From Actinomycetes bacterium (lineage in GTDB: Bacteria > Actinomycetota > Actinomycetes > S36-B12 > CAIYMF01), in contig JAJXTD010000004.1 in NCBI GenBank assembly GCA_021784035.1, positions 1 to 40,228 on the forward strand: DNA of 40,228 nt, written 5' to 3'. Position numbers and translations under genes: made by a program. The notes beneath the pieces are model-generated. The model saw only the letters and a program-made list of their open reading frames with translations, was not told the DNA's origin and did not search any database. Shown here one piece after another: positions 27,525 through 36,000 of this stretch. Each line of letters begins with the position of its first letter. Position 1 is the stretch's first letter.

Positions 27525-28174
27525 GACGGGACCGTCACGCCGAGGTGCTCGGTGACGAGTCGACGCAGCTCCACGCCGCTCGTGATCGCGCCGTGCTGTT
27601 CGAAGGTGATCGCGCCGTCGGCGTCGACGAAGTAGGTCACCGGCAGGCCCGAGCCCCACCTCATCGGTGCCTTGGAGACGCCGCGATCGTCACGCGCGGA
27701 GGGGTAGTGGACGCCGGCGTCGGAGAGCAGCGAGAGCGCCGACGCCGGGTCGTCGATGGCGTCGAGCCCGACGACGCGCACCGTGCCCTGCGCCGACGCG
27801 GCGAGGTCGGCGAACCGGGTGAGCTCCTCCCGGCACGGCCCGCACCACGACGCCCAGACGTTGACGACCGTCGGCGTGCCGCGCAGGCCCGCGAGGCGGA
27901 CGGCCGGCCCGTCGCCGAGGCAGGGGAGCGTGACGTCGGGCAGGCCGTCGGTGCGCGCGGCGGCAGAGGGGTCGGACGCCGGGCAGTCGGCGAGGTCGGC
28001 CGCGGCGACGAGGTCCGCGGGCGCCGGCAGCCCGGGCGACGCAACGCCCGAGGAGCCCGACGACGCGGGCGTGACCCGGGTCCCGGCGTCGCCGGCCGAG
28101 CCGCAGCCGGCCAGCACGGCGGTCGCGGCGACGAGCGGGGCGAGCCGCGCGGCGTACGGCGTACGGCGGCTCAC
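27521..28174 (-). CDS. TlpA/ResA-like lipoprotein thioredoxin
   Basis: Lipobox [24 protein letters not shown] motif. Confidence 0.92.
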   Translation of the reverse strand: MSRRTPYAARLAPLVAATAVLAGCGSAGDAGTRVTPASSGSSGVASPGLPAPADLVAAADLADCPASDPSAAARTDGLPDVTLPCLGDGPAVRLAGLRGTPTVVNVWASWCGPCREELTRFADLAASAQGTVRVVGLDAIDDPASALSLLSDAGVHYPSARDDRGVSKAPMRWGSGLPVTYFVDADGAITFEQHGAITSGVELRRLVTEHLGVTVPS

Positions 28175-28899
28175 CTCGGGCCCTCGGTCGTGATCAGCCT
28201 CGCCGCCTCGACCGGGTCGGTCGGGCCGGTGCCGAACGACGGGCACAGGCGGGCGAGCGGGCAGGCGCCGCAGGCCGGCTTCTTGGCGTGGCAGCAGCGC
28301 CGTCCGTGCCAGATCACGCGGTGGGACAGCATCGTCCAGTCGCGGCGCTCGATGAGGCCGCCGATCTCGGCCTCGACCTTGTCCGGGTCGGTCTCCGCGG
28401 TCCAGCCGAACCGGCGCACGAGGCGGCCGACGTGCGTGTCGACAGTGATGCCCGGGACGCCGAAGGCGTTGCCCAGCACGACGTTGGCCGTCTTCCGCCC
28501 GACACCCGGCAGGGTGACGAGGTCGTCGAGCCGCCCCGGCACCTCGCCGTCGAAGCGGTCGCAGAGGGCCTGCCCCAGACCGATGATCGACGTCGCCTTG
28601 TTGCGGAAGAAGCCGGTCGAGCGGATGGCGTCCTCGAGCTCGTCCCGGTCGGCCGCGGCGTAGTCGGCGGCCGTGGGGAAGCGGGCGAACAGGCCCGGCG
28701 TCACGAGGTTGACCCGGCGATCGGTGCACTGCGCCGACAGGATCGTCGCCACCACGAGCTCGAGCGGCGTGGCGAAGTCCAGCTCGCACCGGGCGTCCGG
28801 GTAGGTCTCCGCCAGGATCCGGTGCATGCGCCGGGCCCGCCGGACCAGCGCGGTGCGGGTCTCCCCCGTCGGCGTGGTCGTCTGGGTACCGGGCACCAC
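28171..28899 (-). CDS. nth: Endonuclease III
   Basis: [45 protein letters not shown], 4Fe-4S C...[11 protein letters not shown]. Confidence 0.97.
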   Translation of the reverse strand: MVPGTQTTTPTGETRTALVRRARRMHRILAETYPDARCELDFATPLELVVATILSAQCTDRRVNLVTPGLFARFPTAADYAAADRDELEDAIRSTGFFRNKATSIIGLGQALCDRFDGEVPGRLDDLVTLPGVGRKTANVVLGNAFGVPGITVDTHVGRLVRRFGWTAETDPDKVEAEIGGLIERRDWTMLSHRVIWHGRRCCHAKKPACGACPLARLCPSFGTGPTDPVEAARLITTEGPR

Positions 28900-29011
28900 G
28901 GCAGCCTACGTCGGCCGACGGACGCCGCGTTCGACCGGCCATGGCGCAGCGTCCTCCTCTAGCGTTGCGCCCGAGGCGGATCGCGGGGAGCACCGAGGAG
29001 CGGCTGGAGCA

Positions 29012-29611
29012 GTGTCACGACGGATCGGGTACGCCTCGCACGTTCAGGACCTCGCGGCGGAGCGCCGCGCCGCCGCCGCCCGGGAGCGGCGCGCGGCGCG
29101 TAAGGCGGCCCGGGCCGCCGCCCCACCGCCGGAGCGCGACCCGGTCTACGACGGACTCTCGCTCGCCGACCTGCGGGACGCCCGCGCCGGGCTCGGGGCG
29201 GAGGAGACGCGCGTCTCCTACTGGCTCCGGATCATCCAGGAGCGGCTCGACGGCCTGCGCGCGGAGCAACCGGACGTCGTCCGCGTCGACCTCGCCAGGG
29301 CGCTGCGCGACGCCCACGGCTCGATCCGCCGGCTGGCGGCCCTCGACGCCCGGCCGGTCGACGACGTCGCGCCGTTGCCCGACCTGGCCGAGATCTGGGC
29401 TCGGCGGGTGGACCGGACGGACGCGACGGCGCTCGCGCGGCTGGAGCGGGACCTCGGTGCCGCGGAGCGGGCGCTGGCGGCGTACCGCCAGGAGGTGCAC
29501 CGCCGGGCCGACCTGTTCACCGTCGAGCTCATCGCGCGCTACCGCGAGCAGCCGCAGCTGGCCCTGCAGATCCTCCCGAGCGACCCACGGCGCCGGCACC
29601 GGGGGCGCTGA
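29012..29611 (+). CDS. RsiG-like (aerial-mycelium-formation/anti-sigma family) coiled-coil protein
   Basis: GTG start; LRDARAGLGAEETRVSYWLRIIQERLDGLRAE and LERDLGAAERALAAYRQEVHRRADLFTVELIARY; both fit E-X3-S/A-X2-R/L-X3-Q/H-X3-D spacing. Confidence 0.65.
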   Translation: MSRRIGYASHVQDLAAERRAAAARERRAARKAARAAAPPPERDPVYDGLSLADLRDARAGLGAEETRVSYWLRIIQERLDGLRAEQPDVVRVDLARALRDAHGSIRRLAALDARPVDDVAPLPDLAEIWARRVDRTDATALARLERDLGAAERALAAYRQEVHRRADLFTVELIARYREQPQLALQILPSDPRRRHRGR

Positions 29612-29737
29612 GCCGCCTCGGGCGGCACGCAGAGCCGCCTGAGCGGGGACTTCGGTACGCGCCGGGCGTGGGATAGGACACACTGTCCCTCGGCTGATTC
29701 CGCCGCGACGATGCGGCTGCCCTCAGGGAGGACCCCC

Positions 29738-30412
29738 GTGGACGACGTGCTCATGAGCGCGCCACTCTTCGCCGCTCTCGACGTCGAGGCCGCCGCGGCC
29801 CTCAAGACGTCGATGGACGAGCGCCGCCTGCTCAAGGGCGACATCCTGTTCTCCGAGGGCGACCCGGGTGACCGCCTCTACGTCGTGACCGAGGGCAAGA
29901 TCAAGCTCGGGCACGCCTCCGGCGACGGCCGCGAGTCGCTGCTCGCCGTGATGGGCGAGGGCGAGATGTTCGGCGAGCTCTCGCTGTTCGACCCCGGTCC
30001 CCGCACCGCCACGGCCACCGCGCTCACCGACGCCACCGTGCTGGGCCTCGGCCACGCCGCGCTCCGTCCGTGGCTGACCGGCCGCCCCGAGGTCGCCGAG
30101 TCGCTGCTGCAGGCGCTGGCCCAGCGGCTCCGGCGTACCAACGACACCCTGGCCGACCTCGTGTTCTCCGACGTCCCCGGCCGCGTCGCCAAGGCGCTGC
30201 TCGACCTCGGCGAGCGCTTCGGCCAGTCCAGGCCCGACGGCCTGCACGTCACCCACGACATGACGCAGGAGGAGCTCGCCCAGCTGGTCGGCGCCTCGCG
30301 CGAGACGGTCAACAAGGCCCTCGCCGACTTCGCCTCACGCGGCTGGCTGCGCCTCGAGTCCCGCTCGGTCGTGCTGCTCGACGTCGAGCGCCTGCAGCGT
30401 CGCGCCCGCTAA
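29738..30412 (+). CDS. crp: Crp/Fnr-family transcriptional regulator (cAMP receptor protein, Rv3676/SCO3571-like)
   Basis: VDDVLMSAPLFAALD...GDILFSEGDPGDRLYVVTEGKIKLG; MFGELSLFDPGPRTATATALTD; HTH MTQEELAQLVGASRETVNKALADFASRGWL. Confidence 0.96.
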   Translation: MDDVLMSAPLFAALDVEAAAALKTSMDERRLLKGDILFSEGDPGDRLYVVTEGKIKLGHASGDGRESLLAVMGEGEMFGELSLFDPGPRTATATALTDATVLGLGHAALRPWLTGRPEVAESLLQALAQRLRRTNDTLADLVFSDVPGRVAKALLDLGERFGQSRPDGLHVTHDMTQEELAQLVGASRETVNKALADFASRGWLRLESRSVVLLDVERLQRRAR

Positions 30413-30427
30413 CCGCGGGGTTGTCAC

Positions 30428-30472
30428 TGAGGGTGGCCCTGGTTGCTTCTAGCGCGACCAAGGCCACCCTCA
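30428..30472. terminator. 45-nt hairpin in convergent crp/MBL interval, likely bidirectional terminator or palindromic element
   Basis: TGAGGGTGGCCCTGGT...ACCAAGGCCACCCTCA, 15/16 matching arms; no T tract. Confidence 0.65.
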
Positions 30473-30498
30473 TGTGGAACGCCCCCGACGCGCGCCGG

Positions 30499-31392
30499 TC
30501 ACCCGTCGCGCAGGTAGGCCAGCTGGGCGAGCACCGAGAGCCGCGCCGCGGGCCACACCTCGCGCGGGACGTCGGCGTAGACGTCGGCCACGACGCGGTC
30601 GGCGATGTCGGGCTCGCCGTGCGGGCGCGAGTGCCACCAGTCGTCCCCGAGCGGGACGCCGAGGGCCGCAGCGACGTCGGGGTCCGAGCCGCCGACCCGG
30701 CGGAGCGAGGCGCGCACCTGCTCGAGCCGTTCCTCGCGGTGCGCGAGGTACGCCGTGACCGCGTCGGCGGGGGCCGTCAGCGCCGGCCCGTGGCCGGGCA
30801 GGACGTACGACGCCGACGTCTCCTCCGCCAGGCGGCGCAGCCGCAGCAGCGACGCGAGGTAGTCGCCCAGCCGGCCGTCCGGGTGCGCGACGACGGTCGA
30901 GCCCCGGCCGAGCACGGTGTCGCCGGTGAGCAGCGCGCCGTCGGCCGGCAGGTGGAACGACAGCGAGTCGCCGGTGTGGCCCGGGGTCGCGACGACGGCG
31001 ACGTCGAGACCGCCCACGGCCACGACGTCGCCGTCGGCCAGGCCCTCGTCGCCGAGCCGCTGCGCCGGGTCGAGCGCGGCGACGGACGCGCCCAGCCGAC
31101 CGGCCAGCGCGCGCGCACCCGCGGAGTGGTCGGGATGGCCGTGGGTCAGCAGGATCCGCGGCACGCGCGCGTCGCCCACGGCGGCGACGACCGCGGCGAG
31201 GTGCACCGGGTCGTCGGGACCAGGGTCGACCACGATCGCGAGCGCCGAGCCCGGCTCCCGCAGCACCCAGGTGTTCGTGCCGTCGAGGGTCATCGGGCCC
31301 GGGTTGGCGGCAAGCACGCACACGGCACGCCCGGTGACGGTGCCGCCAGTCCAGGGCCCGCCGTCGCCGAGGGGTACGACGGCCCCGCTCAC
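30499..31392 (-). CDS. MBL-fold metallo-hydrolase (Rv3677c-like)
   Basis: ILLTHGHPDHSAGARAL, TPGHTGDSLSFHL, LLTGDTVLGRGST, VLPGHGP. Confidence 0.94.
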   Translation of the reverse strand: MSGAVVPLGDGGPWTGGTVTGRAVCVLAANPGPMTLDGTNTWVLREPGSALAIVVDPGPDDPVHLAAVVAAVGDARVPRILLTHGHPDHSAGARALAGRLGASVAALDPAQRLGDEGLADGDVVAVGGLDVAVVATPGHTGDSLSFHLPADGALLTGDTVLGRGSTVVAHPDGRLGDYLASLLRLRRLAEETSASYVLPGHGPALTAPADAVTAYLAHREERLEQVRASLRRVGGSDPDVAAALGVPLGDDWWHSRPHGEPDIADRVVADVYADVPREVWPAARLSVLAQLAYLRDG

Positions 31393-32288
31393 GAGTCGGG
31401 CCGCCGCGGCGCGACGCCGTCGGTCTCGCTCGCCGCCGGCTCGCCGCCCGGCCGCAGGACCTCGCGGGTCCGGTCGTGCAGGAGGTGCCAGGACACCGTG
31501 CCGTCGCGGTCGAGGTAGGGCGCGGGGAGGATCGGCGCGACCTCGACCTCGGCGGCCGCGGCGAGCGCGGACGCGGCGTCGGCGTGCTGCGCGAGGAACG
31601 CGAGCGTCGCGGCGGTCGGCGGCAGCATCGCCAGCCGGCCCTCGTCCGACGCGGCGAGCGCGTCGGACGGCCGCCACCACGCGGAGCGGTCGGCCTCGCC
31701 GTCGACGTGGCGGGCCTCCTGTCCGGTCGGCTGCGCCGTCATGAAGAACCGCGTGTCGTAGCGCCGGTCCTCGACCTCGGGCGTGACCCAGTGGGCGAAC
31801 GGCACGATCGCGGCGTCGTCGACCCGCAGTCCACGGCGTAGGAGCAGCTCGACGAACGTGACCTCGCCCGCGACGAGCGCCACGCGGTCGGCCTCCAGCC
31901 CGGCGTCGACCGACGCGGTCGCGCCGTGCTCGTCGAGGGCGAGCAGGACGCCGCACTCCTCGAACGTCTCGCGCGCCGCCGCGACGACCAGCGCCCGGGG
32001 GTCGACGGCCGACGTGCGCGCGGCGACCACCGCGAGGTCGGCCCGCCCGGCGACCGGCACGAGCGAGTCCGACCCCTCGACGGCGCCGCCGGGGTACACG
32101 TGCATGCCGGCGGCGAACGCCATCGACGTCGTACGACGCATGAGGAAGACCTCGAGGCCGGAGTCGCCGTCGCGCAGCAGGCAGACAGTCGCGGCGTCGC
32201 GGACGGCCGGCGGGGTCCAGACGGTCTCGCCGCGCGCGATCGACTCGGCCCGCTCGCGCATCCGGGACGGCAGGCGGGACTCGTCCAA
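31389..32288 (-). CDS. NUDIX hydrolase family protein
   Basis: RRTTSMAFAAGMHVYPGGAVEGSD...VVAAARETFEECGVLLA. Confidence 0.9.
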   Translation of the reverse strand: MDESRLPSRMRERAESIARGETVWTPPAVRDAATVCLLRDGDSGLEVFLMRRTTSMAFAAGMHVYPGGAVEGSDSLVPVAGRADLAVVAARTSAVDPRALVVAAARETFEECGVLLALDEHGATASVDAGLEADRVALVAGEVTFVELLLRRGLRVDDAAIVPFAHWVTPEVEDRRYDTRFFMTAQPTGQEARHVDGEADRSAWWRPSDALAASDEGRLAMLPPTAATLAFLAQHADAASALAAAAEVEVAPILPAPYLDRDGTVSWHLLHDRTREVLRPGGEPAASETDGVAPRRPDS

Positions 32289-32299
32289 CCCTCCGCCGG

Positions 32300-32764
32300 T
32301 CAGTCGGCGACCTCCACCACGATCTCGACCTCGACCGGGGCGTCGAGCGGCAGCGCGGCGACGCCGACCGCCGAGCGGGCGTGCACGCCGGCGTCGCCGA
32401 AGGCCGTGCCGAGCAGCTCGCTCGCGCCGTTGACGACGCCCGGCTGACCGGTGAACTCCGGGACGCTGGCCACGAAGCCCACGACCTTGACCACGCGGAC
32501 GACCTTGTCGAGATCGCCGACGACCGACTTGACGGCGGCGATCGCGTTGAGCGCGCAGGTGGCCGCGAGCTCCTTGCCCTGCTCGGGCGTGACCCCGCCG
32601 CCCACCTTGCCGGTCGCCGGCAGGGCGCCGGCGACCATCGGCAGCTGCCCGGACGTGAAGACGTACGAGCCGGAGCGCACGGCCGGCACGTAGGCCGCGA
32701 CCGGGGGCACGACGTCGGGGACGGTCAGCCCGAGGGCGGCGAGGCGGTTCTCCACTGCGGACAT
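32300..32764 (-). CDS. RidA family enamine/imine deaminase-like protein
   Basis: SAVENRLAALGLTVPDVVPPVAAYVPAVRSGSYVFTSGQLPMVAGALPATGKVGGGVTPEQGKELA...; ARSAVGVAALPLDAPVEVEIVVE. Confidence 0.93.
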   Translation of the reverse strand: MSAVENRLAALGLTVPDVVPPVAAYVPAVRSGSYVFTSGQLPMVAGALPATGKVGGGVTPEQGKELAATCALNAIAAVKSVVGDLDKVVRVVKVVGFVASVPEFTGQPGVVNGASELLGTAFGDAGVHARSAVGVAALPLDAPVEVEIVVEVAD

Positions 32765-32768
32765 CTGC

Positions 32769-32924
32769 TCAGCCCTTCGGTCGCTTGAAGTAGGCCACGA
32801 GGCTCTCGGCGTTCGGACCCGGCACCACCTGCACGAGCTCCCAGCCGTCCTGGCCCCAGTTGTTGAGGATCTGCTGGGTCGCGTGCACGAGCAGGGGCGC
32901 GGTCGCGTACTCCCATTGCGTCAT
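32769..32924 (-). CDS. DUF4177-like small protein (Rv3678A position), not in ORF track
   Basis: Manual translation: MTQWEYATAPLLVHATQQILNNWGQDGWELVQVVPGPNAESLVAYFKRPKG*; WEYATAPLL and DGWELVQV typical of DUF4177. Confidence 0.88.
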   Translation of the reverse strand: MTQWEYATAPLLVHATQQILNNWGQDGWELVQVVPGPNAESLVAYFKRPKG

Positions 32925-33066
32925 GGGCCGACCCTAGAGCCTGCCCCGCGCCCGCGTCGCCCGCCCCTGCTGCCGTGCGCCCGGCGACGTGCCGCTGGGC
33001 ACGCCCGGGCTCGCCGACCTGCGGCTCGACACGCCCCCGGGCCACCCCGCGCCGTACGCTCAGCCC

Positions 33067-34119
33067 GTGCCCACGACATCCGACGTCGCGCCCGGTCGTC
33101 GGAGCCCGGACTGGCCCGCGGTGCGCCTGCACGTCGTGTCGGGCAAGGGCGGGACGGGGAAGACCACCGTGGCGGCCGCGCTCGCGCTGGCGCTGGCCAC
33201 CGGCGGTCGCAAGGTGCTCGTCGTCGAGGTCGAGGGGCGGCAGGGGCTCGCGCAGATCTTCGACGTACCGCCGCTGCCCTACGCCGAGCGCCGGGTGGCC
33301 GTCGCCCCCGGCGGCGGCGAGGTCTTCGCGCTGGCGATCGACCCCGAGGAGGCGCTCGTCGAGTACCTCGAGATGTTCTACAACCTGCGCCGCGCCGGCA
33401 CCGCGCTGCGCAAGATGGGCGCGATCGACTTCGCGACGACCGTCGCCCCCGGCGTCCGCGACGTCCTGCTCACCGGCAAGGCCAAGGAGGCGGTGCGGCG
33501 GAAGAAGGACGGCGTCCCGGTCTACGACGCCGTGGTCATGGACGCGCCGCCGACGGGCCGCATCGCGCGCTTCCTCAACGTCAACACCGAGGTCGCCGGT
33601 CTCGCCCGGACCGGTCCGATCCGCTCGCAGGCGGACGCCGTCATGGAGGTCATCGCCTCGCGGCTGACGGCGGTGCACCTCGTCACGCTGCTCGAGGAGA
33701 TGCCCGTCCAGGAGACGGCCGACGGCGTCGCCCACCTGCGCGAGGCGGGCCTGCCGGTGGGCGGGATCATCGTGAACCAGGTACGCCGCCCCCTGCTGTC
33801 CGCCACCGCGCAGGCCAAGGCGCGCAAGGGGAAGCTCGACCTGGCCGCCATCGCCGCCGACCTCGAGGCGGCCGGGGTCGTGACTCCGTCGGGCGCGCTC
33901 GAGGGCTCCCACGGCATGGTCCTCACCGCCGACGTCGTGGCGGCCCTCGCGGCCGAGGGCGCCGACCACGCCGAGCGCGTCGCGCTCGAGCAGCGCGAGC
34001 GCGACGACATCCAGGCGCTCGAGCGACCGACGTACGAGATCCCGTTCCTTCCGGACGGTGTCGACGTCGGCGCGCTCTACGACATCGCCGAGCAGCTCCG
34101 CGGCCAGGGGATCGCGTGA
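33067..34119 (+). CDS. ArsA/Get3-family ATPase, first of tandem pair (Rv3679-like)
   Basis: LHVVSGKGGTGKTTVAAALALALA; start may be upstream at 32989. Confidence 0.92.
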   Translation: MPTTSDVAPGRRSPDWPAVRLHVVSGKGGTGKTTVAAALALALATGGRKVLVVEVEGRQGLAQIFDVPPLPYAERRVAVAPGGGEVFALAIDPEEALVEYLEMFYNLRRAGTALRKMGAIDFATTVAPGVRDVLLTGKAKEAVRRKKDGVPVYDAVVMDAPPTGRIARFLNVNTEVAGLARTGPIRSQADAVMEVIASRLTAVHLVTLLEEMPVQETADGVAHLREAGLPVGGIIVNQVRRPLLSATAQAKARKGKLDLAAIAADLEAAGVVTPSGALEGSHGMVLTADVVAALAAEGADHAERVALEQRERDDIQALERPTYEIPFLPDGVDVGALYDIAEQLRGQGIA

Positions 34120-35279
34120 CGCCCCCGAGCGGGATCGCGCCTCGCAGCCCGCACCTCGACATCGACGCCCTGCTGGACGACCGCTCGGTCAAGGTCATCG
34201 TCTGCTGCGGCTCGGGCGGCGTCGGCAAGACCACCACGGCCGCGGCACTGGGACTTCGGGCCGCCGACCGCGGTCGCGACGTCGTCGTCCTCACCATCGA
34301 CCCGGCCCGGCGGCTGGCGCAGTCGCTCGGTCTGACCGAGCTCGACAACGACCCGCGGCCGGTCGCGGGCGTCTCCGGCACCGGGTCCCTGTCGGCGATG
34401 ATGCTGGACATGAAGCGGACGTTCGACGAGTTCGTCGAGTCCAACGCCGATCCCGAGCGGGCCGCCGCGATCCTCGCGAACCCCTTCTACCTCTCGCTGT
34501 CGAGCTCCTTCGCGGGCACGCAGGAGTACATGGCCATGGAGAAGCTCGGCCAGCTGCGCGCCCGTGCCGCGGCCGAGCGGACCTGGGACCTCATCGTCGT
34601 GGACACCCCTCCGTCGCGGTCGGCGCTGGACTTCCTCGACGCGCCCCGTCGGCTCGGGTCGTTCCTCGACGGCCGGTTCATCCGCATCCTGGCCGCGCCG
34701 GCGAAGGCCGGCGGGCGCGCCTACCTCAAGGTGCTCTCCGCCGGGTTCGGCATGTTCACCTCGGTGCTGTCGAAGGTGATCGGCGGGCAGGTGCTCGTCG
34801 ACGTGCAGACGTTCGTCGCGTCCGTGGACACCCTGTTCGGCGGCTTCCGCCAGCGGGCCGACGACACGTTCGCGATGCTCCAGGCCGCCGATACCGCGTT
34901 CGTCGTCGTCGCGGCACCCGAGCGGGACGCGCTGCGCGAGGCGTCGTACTTCGTCGACCGGCTCGAGGCCGACTCGATGCCGCTCGCCGGGCTCGTACTC
35001 AACCGGGTGCAGACGACGTCCGTGCCCGATCTCGACGCGGCCACGGCGACGTCGGCCGCGACCCGGCTCGAGGGGGGGTCGCGCACGTCGGTCACCGCGG
35101 CGCTGCTGCGGATCCACGCCGACCGGGTGGCGACGCTCGACCGGCAGAAGCGGCTCGCCGAGCGCTTCACGGCAGCGCACCGGGACGTGCGGGTCGCCGC
35201 GGTCCCGTCGCTCGCCGGCGACGTGGTCGACCTCGACGGGCTGCGCGAGGTCGGCGCGTCGATGGCTCGGCACCCCTGA
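34116..35279 (+). CDS. ArsA/Get3-family ATPase, second of tandem pair (Rv3680-like)
   Basis: VIVCCGSGGVGKTTTAAALGLRAADRGRDVVVLTIDPARRLAQSLGL; LIVVDTPPSRSALDFLDAPRRL. Confidence 0.92.
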   Translation: MTPPSGIAPRSPHLDIDALLDDRSVKVIVCCGSGGVGKTTTAAALGLRAADRGRDVVVLTIDPARRLAQSLGLTELDNDPRPVAGVSGTGSLSAMMLDMKRTFDEFVESNADPERAAAILANPFYLSLSSSFAGTQEYMAMEKLGQLRARAAAERTWDLIVVDTPPSRSALDFLDAPRRLGSFLDGRFIRILAAPAKAGGRAYLKVLSAGFGMFTSVLSKVIGGQVLVDVQTFVASVDTLFGGFRQRADDTFAMLQAADTAFVVVAAPERDALREASYFVDRLEADSMPLAGLVLNRVQTTSVPDLDAATATSAATRLEGGSRTSVTAALLRIHADRVATLDRQKRLAERFTAAHRDVRVAAVPSLAGDVVDLDGLREVGASMARHP

Positions 35280-35296
35280 CCACCACGGCCCGCCGC

Positions 35297-35356
35297 GAGT
35301 TACACCTCGAACCCACCGGTCGATGCCCTCGAACAGGTCGGTTCGACGTGCAACTC
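35297..35356. repeat. 60-bp dispersed palindromic element, copy B
   Basis: GAGTTACACCTCGAACCCACCGGT...ACAGGTCGGTTCGACGTGCAACTC flanked by CCGC/GCGG; colinear with reverse complement of copy A. Confidence 0.85.
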
Positions 35357-35371
35357 GCGGGGTGCGCGAGG

Positions 35372-35686
35372 TCAGGCGCTGGCGGAGACGATCTGCGTGA
35401 GGTCGATCGTCACGTCGTACTCCTCGCGCGCGGTCTCCAGCAGGCGACGCCAGGAGGTGACCTGCGGCCGGCGCCGGAGCAGGGCACGGCGTTCGCGCTC
35501 GGTCATACCGCCCCAGACGCCGAACTCGATCCGGTTGTCCAGGGCGTCGGCGAGGCACTCCGTGCGCACGGAGCACGACAGGCAGATCGCCTTGGCGCGG
35601 TTCTGCGCCGCGCCCTGGACGAACAGCGCGTCCGGGTCGCTGGTGCGACAGGCGGCCGACGTGGTCCAGTCCGACGTCCAGGTCAT
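35372..35686 (-). CDS. wblA: WhiB-family Fe-S transcription factor, WblA/WhiB4 position
   Basis: Cys13...C-X2-C...C (AICLSCSVRTECL), GVWGGMTERERRALLRRRP. Confidence 0.92.
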   Translation of the reverse strand: MTWTSDWTTSAACRTSDPDALFVQGAAQNRAKAICLSCSVRTECLADALDNRIEFGVWGGMTERERRALLRRRPQVTSWRRLLETAREEYDVTIDLTQIVSASA

Positions 35687-35851
35687 CGAGCAGGCACCCC
35701 CACTGACATGTGCTCTCCGGGGCGATCGCGGCGGGCCGGACCCGAAATGTCCCGGGTCGTCCCGTCCGGCGATGCCGTGACCGGGTCGGAGCGGCGCTGC
35801 TCCGACGGGCCTGACGCTACGCAGATGAAGATCGTTCAGTCAGGTCATAAC

Positions 35852-35870
35852 GAACCATATCTTATGGTTC
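35852..35870. promoter_or_regulatory. AT-rich inverted repeat GAACCAT-atctt-ATGGTTC in the whiB/ponA divergent intergenic region
   Basis: Perfect 7-bp arms inside the most AT-rich stretch noticed in the window. Confidence 0.45.
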
Positions 35871-36000
35871 TTTCGTGCCATAGACATGGGCCTGAGCGAC
35901 CACCTCCGCGCTCAGCGGCGCCATCACGGGCGCCGGAGCGGCCCGGCGCACCGCTCCGGATGAGGTGTCGTGCATCACCTCGACGTACGCTCGGAGGACC

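Noticed and set aside
30070-31518. 482-aa plus-strand ORF overlapping crp and the MBL gene
   Set aside because: Alternate-frame artefact; both overlapping genes have diagnostic motifs.
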